Source: JADGHX01 sp963837755
GTDB taxonomy: Bacteria; Pseudomonadota; Gammaproteobacteria; Steroidobacterales; Steroidobacteraceae
Direction: 5' to 3'
Assembly: GCA_963837755.1 (NCBI GenBank)
Contig: CAWIOP010000001.1
Coordinates: 1,981,806 to 2,045,805 of the forward strand
Length of the DNA: 64,000 nt
This document shows positions 52,818-61,129 of this stretch, piece by piece. The notes below the pieces were generated by a model that was given only the letters and a program-made list of their open reading frames with translations, was not told the origin of the DNA and ran no database searches. The translations under genes and the position numbers were made by a program. Numbering within the stretch: the stretch's first letter is position 1; each line of letters begins with the position of its first letter.

Positions 52818-53141
52818 TTATTTCCCGAAGTCCGCGAGAGTGCGGTTGAGGTCTTTCCAGTAGTCGTTGAGCGCCGCCAGCTGCGCGCGCCCCTTGGCGG
52901 TGAGCTTGTAGTACTTGCGCGGCGGGCCGGCTTCCGATTCCTTCCAGTCGTAGTCAACGAGCTCTTCGCGCCGGAGCTTGCTCAGCAGGGGATACAGCGT
53001 GCCTTCCTGCGTGGCGAAGTCGGTGTCGCTCAGGCGCTTCAGCATGTCTGCGACATAGACCTTGTCGCCCGAGACGATCTTCAGGATGACGAATTCGAGG
53101 AGACCTTTGCGGATCGCCGCGAGCTTTTCAGGTGTATCCAT
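52818..53141 (-). CDS. PadR-family transcriptional regulator
   Basis: 107 residues. LLEFVILKIVSGDKVYVADM and LKRLSDTDFATQEGTLYPLL form the winged helix; YDWKESEAGPPRKYYKLTAK is the wing typical of PadR, and a short C-terminal helix serves for dimers. PadR plus PspC pairs are widespread, so it probably controls itself and pspC. Start ATG 53141. Confidence 0.88.
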   Translation of the reverse strand: MDTPEKLAAIRKGLLEFVILKIVSGDKVYVADMLKRLSDTDFATQEGTLYPLLSKLRREELVDYDWKESEAGPPRKYYKLTAKGRAQLAALNDYWKDLNRTLADFGK

Positions 53142-53334
53142 TTATCAGAGAAGCTACCTTGGTGAGACAAGGTACTGGTCTTGGAAAAGGAAATCAAGCG
53201 CGAGCTGCCCGCCCGTTGGCCACGGCTCGGCGGTTCGGCATTCGACTGCGGAAAAACCGGAGCAACCGCCGGCTACCTCATGTCACGATAGCCGGGCCCG
53301 GCATTGGGCGGGCGGTTTTGCCAATGGGTGCAAA

Positions 53335-53790
53335 GTGAAGCAACTGGCCATTCTCGTTCCGATGGTTCTGGCGCTCAGCCCTGCGTTTGGCGCCGAGCCG
53401 GTTGCATCCAAGGCAGAGTGCGACGCCGTGCTCTCGGCCGAGGTCAAGCGCCTGGAAGATGGTTTCTCGCGCACGCGCGTGGCCTGGGAGCAGTCGGTGG
53501 AGCGGCGGTTCCTCGATCACGCGGAGCTGACCAACGCGCAGATGGAAAATGCCCGCGCCACGTTCAACGACCTCCTCATGAAACTCTCGAGCGAGCACGT
53601 GAAGGCCGTGGCATTGCCCGGCATCTACCGCATGATGCTTACCGTCCCGCGTTACGACGTGGGCGTGTGTTCGAAGCCCGTGGAGATGCGCTCGATCGGC
53701 GACCAGGCCATCGCGGGCTTCCTGCTGAAGCTCACGGAGCTGCTGCCACTGGTCGAGAAGACCGTGGACGCCGCGAAGAGCGACACCTGA
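53335..53790 (+). CDS. Secreted hypothetical protein
   Basis: 151 residues from GTG 53335, giving a signal peptide MKQLAILVPMVLALSPAFGA. Mature part has two Cys (ECDAVLS, YDVGVCSKP) that may pair, and is helical. Not recognised. Only 16 bases precede the moxR start, so it may be the first gene of the mxa-like operon. No PQQ or metal motif seen. Confidence 0.65.
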   Translation: MKQLAILVPMVLALSPAFGAEPVASKAECDAVLSAEVKRLEDGFSRTRVAWEQSVERRFLDHAELTNAQMENARATFNDLLMKLSSEHVKAVALPGIYRMMLTVPRYDVGVCSKPVEMRSIGDQAIAGFLLKLTELLPLVEKTVDAAKSDT

Positions 53791-53806
53791 GCCGGCAGTC
53801 CGCCTG

Positions 53807-54829
53807 ATGTATACGCCCGAGCAGCTGGAAGACTGGCGCCGACGTGCGCTGCGCATTGAGGAAGAGGTCGGCAAGGCAATTGTCGGCCAGAGCGGCACCG
53901 TGCGGCTCATCAACGTGGCGTTGTTCGCGCGCGGGCATGTGCTGCTCGAAGGCGACGTCGGCGTGGGCAAGACCACCATTCTTCGCGCCTTCGCGCGCGC
54001 GGTGGGCGGCGACTTCGAGCGAGTCGAAGGCACGGTCGACCTCATGCCGGGCGATCTCATCTATCACACCTATGTGGACGCGGATGGCAAGCCGCGCATC
54101 GAGCCCGGGCCGCTGCTGCGCCATGGGGAACGGCTCGTCACCTTCTTCTTCAACGAGATCAATCGCGCGCGGCCGCAGGTGCAATCGCTTCTGTTGCGCG
54201 CCATGGCGGAGCGCACGGTCTCGGCGTTCAACCAGCAGTATCGCTTCCCGTGCATGACGGTGTTCGCGGACCGCAACCGCGTCGAGAAAGAAGAGACCTT
54301 CGAGCTCGCTTCCGCCGCGCGTGACCGGTTCATGTTCGAGTTGCGCATGCCGACGCCCACGGAGCCGGAGATTCGCCGCGCGCTGGTGTTCGACCCTGGT
54401 TTCCACGACGTTGATGCGCTGCTGGAGCGCGTAACGCCCGGCGTGCTGCCGTGGCAAGAGCTCAACGACATCGGCGCGGCTATTCAGAAGAGCGTGCGCG
54501 CGAGCGAGACGCTTGAGCGTTACGTGATGGATCTGTGGGACGCCTCGGTGTCGCCGCAACGCTTCGGCATACGCATCGAGGGCGTGGACATGGAGAAGCT
54601 CGTGCTCGCCGGCGCAAGCCCGCGCGGCATGATGTCGCTCACTCGTGCGGCGCGCGTGGTTGCGTGGCTGGCGGGCCGCACGCATCTCATCCCAGACGAT
54701 ATATATAGCGTGGTGCCCGCGGCGCTGGGCCACCGTGTGTTCTTCACACCTATATACGAATTGCGCCGGGCCGAGATCGCGGATGCGCTGGTGGCGAAGA
54801 TTCTCGAGAAGGTTCCCACGCCGCGCTAA
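53807..54829 (+). CDS. moxR: MoxR-family AAA+ ATPase (MxaR-like)
   Basis: 340 residues. Walker A GDVGVGKT at 49-56, Walker B FFFNEINRARP (Asn in place of Asp, usual in MoxR), sensor 1 FADRNRVEKEETFEL. MoxR proteins are chaperone-like ATPases that mature a partner enzyme together with von Willebrand factor A proteins. It is the first of six coupled genes whose order equals mxaR-S-A-C-K-L of methylotrophs, so MxaR is the closest named analogue. Start ATG 53807. Confidence 0.9.
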   Translation: MYTPEQLEDWRRRALRIEEEVGKAIVGQSGTVRLINVALFARGHVLLEGDVGVGKTTILRAFARAVGGDFERVEGTVDLMPGDLIYHTYVDADGKPRIEPGPLLRHGERLVTFFFNEINRARPQVQSLLLRAMAERTVSAFNQQYRFPCMTVFADRNRVEKEETFELASAARDRFMFELRMPTPTEPEIRRALVFDPGFHDVDALLERVTPGVLPWQELNDIGAAIQKSVRASETLERYVMDLWDASVSPQRFGIRIEGVDMEKLVLAGASPRGMMSLTRAARVVAWLAGRTHLIPDDIYSVVPAALGHRVFFTPIYELRRAEIADALVAKILEKVPTPR

Positions 54830-54835
54830 CCGATC

Positions 54836-55689
54836 ATGATCACGCCCGGGGAATTTCACTACCGGATTCCGCGACGCCTCGGGGCGTGGCGGCCCGGCTC
54901 GCACCCGGCCACGAGCCTCGGCGCGGGCCAGGAGTTCGTGTCGCACATGAGCCTGTATCACCGGCCCGATCCGCGGCGGCTCGACCTGCGCGCGAGCCTT
55001 CGCGACATTCGCGGGGACTGGCTCATTCGCGTGAACCGGCAACGCGCGGCCGTGGCGGTGCACGTCATCGTCGACGTGTCGGCGTCCATGGCCTTCGGCT
55101 CCCGCCGGCCGAAGCTGCACGTGGTGGCGGATTTCGTCGAGGCGCTCGGCCGCAGCGCCTTTCGCGTTGGGGACGCGCTCGGCATGGCGGCGTTCGATGA
55201 GGTCGAACGCATGGATTATTCGTGCCCGCTCTATTGAGTCGCGGCACAGGCAGCCTGATGTCGTCGCTGCTGAAGTCATGTGTGGCCGATGCGCGCGGCG
55301 CGGCGGGCCTGGAGGCGGCGGCGCATCGATTTGCGGGGCGGCCCGGCCTCGTCTTCCTGGTCTCCGATTTCCACTGGCCCCTGGAGAGGCTGGAGCACGC
55401 GCTCGATCTGCTGTCCCGTGCCTATGTCGTGCCGATGGTTGTTTGGGATGGCGCCGAGGTTCAGCCACCGAGCCATTCGGGCCTCATGACCCTGCGGGAC
55501 GTGGAGTCCAGCTCGCAACGAACGCTGTGGATGCGCCCGAAGTTGCGCGCGCGCTGGAGCGAGGCCGTCGAGCGGCGGCGCGAGCAGCTGCAGGAAGTGT
55601 TCGCGCGCCGGGGCATGCGGCCGTTTCACGTCACGGGCGAGTTCGATGGCGAGTCGATGTCGCGCTACTTCTTCGAGGCGGCGGCGTGA
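54836..55689 (+). CDS. DUF58 protein, MxaS-like (one frameshift)
   Basis: About 285 residues. YRIPRRLGAWRPGSHPATSL, the DUF58 LRASLRDIRGDWLIRVNRQR and a VWA-like AVHVIVDVSASMAFGS stand in the first frame, which meets TGA at 55235. From about 55222 the second frame continues SLMSSLLKSCVADARGAAGL and VSDFHWPLERLEHALDLLSR. The frame change (one base missing near 55220, after DEVERMDYSC) is the only defect. DUF58 proteins pair with MoxR; MxaS helps in methanol dehydrogenase maturation. Confidence 0.83.
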
Positions 55690-56636
55690 GGTGCGCGGTT
55701 CGCAAATGGCTCGGCGTCGCGGTGCCCACGGTGCTCGCGCTGACCGGCGCAGTGACATCGGCTGAGTCAGAGCCACCGTCGAGCGCGTCGAGCATGCCTG
55801 GTCCGCCAGCCGTTGCCAGCGCAGCTTCCGCAGTGCCGGCTAACGCCATCGTCGAACAGCCGCGATCGTTCGGTTACGTGATCGGTGACGTCGTCACTCA
55901 GCGTGTGCTGCTTCGCCTGGGTGGCAAGGAGTTCGTGCCGGCGGAGCTCCCGACCACCGGCCGCGCCGGAGTCTGGTTCGAGCGACGCGCCGTGCGCATT
56001 GAAACGGATGCGCAGGGCCGCCGTTGGCTGGCGATCGACTACCAGCTCATGAACTCGCCCCAGTCACTGGCCGTCGCCACCTTGCCGGCGTGGAAGTTGG
56101 CGTCGAAAGACGCCCAATCCGAATTGCGCGTGGCCGCGTGGCCGATGACTGTTGGGCCGCTGACCCCGGAACGGCTTTTTGCACGCGCAGGTCTCGGCAA
56201 CTTGCGCCCTGATCGGTCTGCGGCGCTCATCGTGCTGGCACCCATGCAGCGCAGGTTCGCCGCCAGCATCGCTTTACTCATCGCGACAATTGGCGCGTGG
56301 CTCGCATGGTGGGCGTGGCGCAACTGGCGTGCGTCGTCAGCGCAGCCGTTCGCAGCCGCGCTGCGCGAAATGCGTCACGTCGACGACACCACGGCCGCGG
56401 CATGGCACGCACTCCATCGCGCGTTCGACGCTACCGCGGGCCGCGCCGTGCGTGCCGAGACGTTGCCCGCGCTGTTCGATCGCGCGCCGCAGTTGCAGCC
56501 GATGCGCACGGCCATCGAACAGTTCTTCAGTCAGTCGGCCGCGCGATTCTTCGCCGGCCAGGAGCCCCGGAGCCCCGTCTCCGTGCACGCACTGTGTCGC
56601 GAGCTGCGCCGAATCGAGAAACGGCACGAGTCATGA
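55686..56636 (+). CDS. MxaA-like membrane protein
   Basis: 316 residues from GTG 55686 (GTGA overlap with DUF58). Signal peptide (VPTVLALTGAVTSAES), a periplasmic part with FGYVIGDVVTQRVLLRLGGK, a membrane helix (SIALLIATIGAWLAWWAWRN) and a cytoplasmic tail with LREMRHVDDTTAAAWHALHR. This layout and the position fit MxaA, a protein needed for calcium insertion in methanol dehydrogenase of Methylobacterium. Similarity is by position and general pattern, not detailed motifs. Confidence 0.65.
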   Translation: MRCAVRKWLGVAVPTVLALTGAVTSAESEPPSSASSMPGPPAVASAASAVPANAIVEQPRSFGYVIGDVVTQRVLLRLGGKEFVPAELPTTGRAGVWFERRAVRIETDAQGRRWLAIDYQLMNSPQSLAVATLPAWKLASKDAQSELRVAAWPMTVGPLTPERLFARAGLGNLRPDRSAALIVLAPMQRRFAASIALLIATIGAWLAWWAWRNWRASSAQPFAAALREMRHVDDTTAAAWHALHRAFDATAGRAVRAETLPALFDRAPQLQPMRTAIEQFFSQSAARFFAGQEPRSPVSVHALCRELRRIEKRHES

Positions 56637-57667
56637 ACGGCAGCTTCGACGTTACGAGCGGCAGTTTCGATTTCACGCATCCGTGGTTGCTGCTCCTGCT
56701 GCCGCTGGCTGCGCTTCCGCTATTGCGCAGGCAACGCGACTCACTTGGCTTCTCTCATGTTGCGTGGCTGCCTGCCGACCGGCTGGGCCAACTCGCCGGC
56801 TGGCTGTGGCGCGCGTTCGCCGTGCTCGCGCTGGCGAGCGCCATCGTTGCACTTGCCGGCCCCGGCCGCGTGGGAGTGCAGGCGGCTCGCACGGGCCAGG
56901 GCGCCGAGATCCTGGTGCTCATGGATCGCAGCCGGAGCATGGACGACAAGATGATGCCCAGCGACTGGCGCAGCATCGACCCGCTCAGCCGGCTTGCGCA
57001 CCTGAGCCGCGGCCCGCAGAAGTCCGCGGTCGCGCGCGAGCTGCTGTCGAAGTTCGTGACGCAGCGGCCGGAAGACCGCTTCTCGCTCCTGTTCTTCAGC
57101 ACACGGCCGCTCAACGTGGTGCCGTTCACGCCGCATGATGATGTGGTTCAGGCGGGCATCGCGGCCGGTGCCGCGGGGCGCGGCCTTTCCAACACCGACG
57201 TGGGCCGCGCGTTGCTCGCGGGCATAGACCAGTTCGAGCCGCGCGAGTATTCGGGCAGCCGCATCATCCTGCTGGTCTCCGATGGCGGCACGTTCTTGAC
57301 CGACACCGTCCAGCGCCGCATCCGCTCCGGCCTGCAGCGCAATCGCATCTCGCTCTACTGGATTCACCTGAAGTCGTACAACAGCCCGGCGCTCGATTCG
57401 CAGGAGCCCGGCAGCGACCACGCGCCCGAAGTGGTGTTGCACCGATACTTCCGCACGCTGCGCACGCCTTATCAGTTGTACGAGGCCGAAGTGAAAGAAG
57501 ACCTCGCGAAGGCGGTGGCGGATGTGGGGCGGCAACAGAATTTTCCGCTCGATTACGTGGAGCAGTTGCCGCGCGCGGACTACAGCCGTGGTTTCGTCAT
57601 CGTTGCGGCGCTGGCGTGCATCATGCTGCTGGCCGGCCGCATGCTGTCGTTGAGAAGCTGGTCGTGA
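56633..57667 (+). CDS. VWA-domain membrane protein, MxaC-like
   Basis: 344 residues. Two N-terminal membrane helices (HPWLLLLLPLAALPLLRRQ, AFAVLALASAIVALAGPGRV), then a VWA domain: ILVLMDRSRSMDD (MIDAS DxSxS), GRGLSNTDVGRALLAGIDQF (Thr region), RIILLVSDGGTF (Asp), and a C-terminal helix (FVIVAALACIMLLAGRMLSL). The BatA-like layout and fourth place in the cluster match MxaC. Overlaps the previous gene by four bases. Confidence 0.78.
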   Translation: MNGSFDVTSGSFDFTHPWLLLLLPLAALPLLRRQRDSLGFSHVAWLPADRLGQLAGWLWRAFAVLALASAIVALAGPGRVGVQAARTGQGAEILVLMDRSRSMDDKMMPSDWRSIDPLSRLAHLSRGPQKSAVARELLSKFVTQRPEDRFSLLFFSTRPLNVVPFTPHDDVVQAGIAAGAAGRGLSNTDVGRALLAGIDQFEPREYSGSRIILLVSDGGTFLTDTVQRRIRSGLQRNRISLYWIHLKSYNSPALDSQEPGSDHAPEVVLHRYFRTLRTPYQLYEAEVKEDLAKAVADVGRQQNFPLDYVEQLPRADYSRGFVIVAALACIMLLAGRMLSLRSWS

Positions 57668-58200
57668 GACGAAGAACGGTGCATCTCGCATTCGGGGCGG
57701 CGACGCTGGCCTTCGCGTTGCTTACGGCTTATGAGGGCGTGCGCCTGCGCGAGGCGCAGCGTGTGAATGCCGCAATCGCAGGCACGAGCCAGGTCGACGC
57801 GGCAAGTGACCTGCCCGAAGCCCGTTTCGTTCGAGCGATGGCTGCGGCGAAGAGCGGCGACTACGAACGCGCGCTAAAGGCCTACAAGGTGCTCAGCCGC
57901 GACGCGCCCGCGGGCATCGCCACGGCCGCGCTCTACAACGCCGGTAATCTGCAGCTGCGCGAAGCGCTGAAGGAAGGGCCGAATACCGCCATTCGCGCCT
58001 TGCCGCTGATCGAGCTTTCGAAGCAGAGCTATCGCGCCGTTCTGCGGCGTGACCCGCAGAGCTGGGATGCGCGCTACAACCTCGAGCGTGCCTTGTGGCT
58101 TGCGCCGGAAGTGGAAGAGGCTTCCGTCGATCGCATCCGGCGCGATGCCGAGAGCCGTGTGATGAGCACGCTTCAGAGCACCAGGGCCGATCTGCCGTGA
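57664..58200 (+). CDS. MxaK-like protein
   Basis: 178 residues from GTG 57664 (GTGA overlap). N-terminal membrane helix (LAFGAATLAFALLTAYEGV), then TPR-like helices (GDYERALKAYKVLSRDAPAG, ALYNAGNLQLREALKEGP, SYRAVLRRDPQSWDARYNLE RAL). Size, topology and place fit MxaK. Probably a periplasmic scaffold anchored in the inner membrane. Confidence 0.65.
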   Translation: MRRRTVHLAFGAATLAFALLTAYEGVRLREAQRVNAAIAGTSQVDAASDLPEARFVRAMAAAKSGDYERALKAYKVLSRDAPAGIATAALYNAGNLQLREALKEGPNTAIRALPLIELSKQSYRAVLRRDPQSWDARYNLERALWLAPEVEEASVDRIRRDAESRVMSTLQSTRADLP

Positions 58201-59132
58201 AGCGCGCCGTGTGGTTGCGGGAACGCCTCGGCAAAGGCTCCATCACATTGCTGGTCGCGCTCGGCCTCCTGGTTGCGGCGCTGTTCATGCCGCGCTGGCC
58301 GCTGCCTCGTGACACTTACCACTACGTCGTCATCTTCGACATCACGCAGAGCATGGACGTAGAGGACTACGAGATCGCCGGCACTCCGGTGAGCCGTCTC
58401 AACTACGCACGCGATGCCGTTCGGCGTGTATTGCGCGAACTGCCGTGTGGCACACGTGTGGGTTGGGGTGCGTTTGCCGAATATCGCTCATTGCTGCTGC
58501 TGTCGCCGGTGGAAGTGTGCGAGAACTACAACGACCTGCTGGTCTCACTGGAGAACATCGACGGGCGCATGCGCTGGGCCAATGCCAGTGAAGTGGGCAA
58601 GGGCGTCTACTGGTCCGTGCGCACGGCGCTGGAGGCCGAAGACAGGCCGGACGTCATCTTCATCAGCGACGGTCACGAAGCGCCGCCGCTCGACCCTTCG
58701 GCCGCCATCACGATGCCCGACGACGTGCAGCCGGGCCAGATTCGCGGGTGGATCGTTGGCGCCGGCGGGGACACGCCGCAGCCGATTCCGCGCACGGAGG
58801 AAGACGACCGTCGCGTGGGCTACTGGGGCGCGAACGATGTCATCCAGCTCGTGTCTCCCGACGGCACGCGCATCGTCGGAGCGGAGCAGCTCTCGGCGTT
58901 GCGCGAGACCCATCTGAAGGCCATCGCGGAGCGCGTTGGGTTCGGCTACGCACGGCTCACCACCCCGGAGTCGCTCGGCGCGGCCATGCGTGACGCTCGC
59001 TTCGTTCGCCGCGAAAAGGCACCCGTGGATTTCTACTGGCTGCCCGTTTCGGCGGCCGTGTTGTTGCTCGTCTCACGATTCCTCCCGGATTCATGGCGCT
59101 GGCGCGCGTGGGTGCCTCGACGGCCTCGATAA
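58197..59132 (+). CDS. VWA-domain membrane protein, MxaL-like
   Basis: 311 residues from GTG 58197 (overlap with mxaK-like). N-terminal helix (ITLLVALGLLVAALFMPRW), VWA domain with YHYVVIFDITQSMDV (DxTxS form), a Thr/Ser region around NASEVGKGVYWSVRTAL, DVIFISDGHEAPPL, and a C-terminal helix (FYWLPVSAAVLLLVSRF). Last gene of the six; MxaL is a second VWA protein in the mxa set, also needed for calcium in methanol dehydrogenase. Its own partner enzyme here is unknown. Confidence 0.78.
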   Translation: MKRAVWLRERLGKGSITLLVALGLLVAALFMPRWPLPRDTYHYVVIFDITQSMDVEDYEIAGTPVSRLNYARDAVRRVLRELPCGTRVGWGAFAEYRSLLLLSPVEVCENYNDLLVSLENIDGRMRWANASEVGKGVYWSVRTALEAEDRPDVIFISDGHEAPPLDPSAAITMPDDVQPGQIRGWIVGAGGDTPQPIPRTEEDDRRVGYWGANDVIQLVSPDGTRIVGAEQLSALRETHLKAIAERVGFGYARLTTPESLGAAMRDARFVRREKAPVDFYWLPVSAAVLLLVSRFLPDSWRWRAWVPRRPR

Positions 59133-59152
59133 CTGTGTGTTAGCGTCCGGGC

Positions 59153-59251
59153 ATGGTTCGCTTCGAGCACCACACGCCTTCCCTCGCAACCTGCGCGTCC
59201 GCGCGGGTTCTCTCGCTTTCGCTCCTCCTTCTGCGCCCCCAGGCGCAATAA
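59153..59251 (+). CDS. Leucine-rich leader peptide upstream of leuA
   Basis: 32 codons, ATG 59153 to TAA 59249, too short for normal gene calling. The peptide holds RVLSLSLLLLRPQAQ: six Leu in eight residues, the form of a leucine attenuation leader (leuL). It lies 91 bases before the leuA start and just before a hairpin (59298). Translation speed over the Leu codons would then set leuA read-through. No homologue was checked; Leu bias and position are the evidence. Confidence 0.65.
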   Translation: MVRFEHHTPSLATCASARVLSLSLLLLRPQAQ

Positions 59252-59297
59252 ACACACGCGCTACCAGTCGGCGCCAACAAGACTGGAACCCCAACCG

Positions 59298-59317
59298 CCC
59301 CTGGCCTTCCGCAGGGG
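59298..59317 (+). terminator. Candidate attenuator hairpin before leuA
   Basis: CCCCTG, eight bases, CAGGGG, followed by AAGTTTCGTCTGTT, about 26 bases before the leuA ATG. The T-run is weak. It stands where an attenuation terminator should be, after the leader peptide. Confidence 0.45.
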
Positions 59318-59342
59318 AAGTTTCGTCTGTTGCCCGCGAAAA

Positions 59343-61059
59343 ATGAGCGATTCCGTCATGTTGAAAGATCCGTCGAAGCGATACCGTCCGTTCGCCCCCA
59401 TCGCCCTGCCCAACCGCCAGTGGCCTTCGCGCCAGCTCACCGCCGCGCCTGTCTGGTGCAGCACCGACCTGCGCGATGGCAACCAGGCGCTGTTCGAGCC
59501 GATGAGCCGCGAGACCAAGAAGCGCCTGTTCCAGGTGCTCGTCGACGTGGGGCTCAAGGAAATCGAAGTGGGCTTCCCCGCCGCGTCCGACACGGATTTC
59601 CGCACGGTGCGCGACGCTCATCGAAGAGAAGCTCGTGCCGGAAGACGTCACGCTCATGGTCATGACGCAGGCGCGCGAGGAGCTCATCGAGCGCACCATC
59701 GAGAGCCTGCGCGGCGCGCGTCGAGCCATCGTGCACGTCTACAACGCCACCGCGCCCGTATGGCGCCGCGTGGTGTTCGGAATGAGCGACGAAAGAGGTC
59801 ATGCAACTCGTCGACCGGAACGTACGGCTCATCAAGCGGCTCACGGACCGCACCCCGAAACGCGAGTGGGTGCTCGAGTATTCACCCGAGGCGTTCAGCA
59901 TGACCGAGCTGGAAGTGGCGCTCGAAGCCTGCCACACGGCGATGGCGCGCGTGGGAGGCGGGCCCTGCGCGGCCGGTCATCATCAACCTGCCCACTACGG
60001 TAGAGAACGCTACGCCAAACATGTTTGCGGACCAGATCGAATGGATGCACACGCGGCTCAGCTCGCGTGAGCACGTGGCATTGTCTGTGCACACGCACAA
60101 CGACCGCGGCACCGGCGTCGCGGCTGCGGAGCTGGCGCATGTTGGCGGGCGCGCAGCGTGTCGAAGGTTGTCTCTTCGGCAACGGCGAGCGTTCGGGCAA
60201 CGTAGACCTCGTCACGCTGGCGCTCAACTTCTACTCGCAGGGCATCCACCCGGGGCTGGATTTCTCCGACATCAACTCGGTCGGCGCGCGCGGTGGAAGA
60301 GGCCACGCGGCTGCCCATTCATCCGCGCCACCCTTACATCGGCGACCTCGTGTTCACGGCGTTCTCCGGCTCGCACCAGGATGCCATCAAGAAGGGCCTG
60401 GCCGCTGCAGAAGCCGGATGCGCTGTGGGAAGTGCCTTATCTGCCCATCGACCCTGCGGATCTCGGCCGCACGTACGACAGCGTCATCCGCATCAACAGC
60501 CAGTCTGGCAAGGGCGGCATCGCATACCTGCTCGAGCGCGACTATGGCGTGGTGATGCCGCGGCGCATGCAGGTGGAATTCAGCGCGCTCGTTCAGGGCG
60601 AAGCGGACTCATCGGCGACGGAGATGACGTCGCAGCAGCTGTGGTCCCTGTTCGAGCGCACCTACCTCGCTTCGCACGAATCGACATCGTCTATCACGCG
60701 CACCAGCTGTTCGAGGAGGGCGACAAGCAGGGCATCGAGCTCGAGATCACGTTGCTCGGCCAGCGCCGCAAATTGCGCGGCGTGGGGACACGGCCCGATC
60801 GCGGCGACGGTGAATGCGCTGGCGTTGCCGATGCGCATCGACAACTACGAGGAGCGCGCGCTGCGGGCATGGCGCGGATGCTTCCGCTCTAGCCATCGTC
60901 GAAGCCGCTCGCGATGGAATGCCGGGCAATCGCTACGGCGCCGGCCGGCACGCCAACATCGTCACGGCGTCGGTGCTTGCCGTCCTCAATGCCGCGCAGC
61001 GGCTCGGGTTCGGTGCGGCGGACGTGGGCTACGCGGCGGAGGAGCGCTCGCGGGCCTGA
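59343..61059 (+). CDS. leuA: 2-isopropylmalate synthase LeuA (about nine frameshifts)
   Basis: LeuA condenses acetyl-CoA with ketoisovalerate, first step of leucine synthesis. The long form II enzyme (about 565 residues) is visible in alternating frames: KDPSKRYRPFAPIALPNRQW, STDLRDGNQALFEPMS, ALSVHTHNDRGTG (metal His), VEGCLFGNGERSGNVDLV, PIHPRHPYIGDLVFTAFSGS HQDAIKKG, and the C-terminal regulatory part GNRYGAGRHANIVTASVLAV. Nearly every break, about 100-150 bases apart, is repaired by deleting one base (examples near 59620, 59795, 59965, 60140, 60290, 60405, 60787 and 60868). Protein motifs are otherwise perfect, so I take these for sequence errors. Confidence 0.88.
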
Positions 61060-61129
61060 TGAGGGCCAACGGTGCTAGCATTCGCGCGGGGCAAAGTAGT
61101 CCGTTCCGTATCGAAAAGGGAGAACGGCG

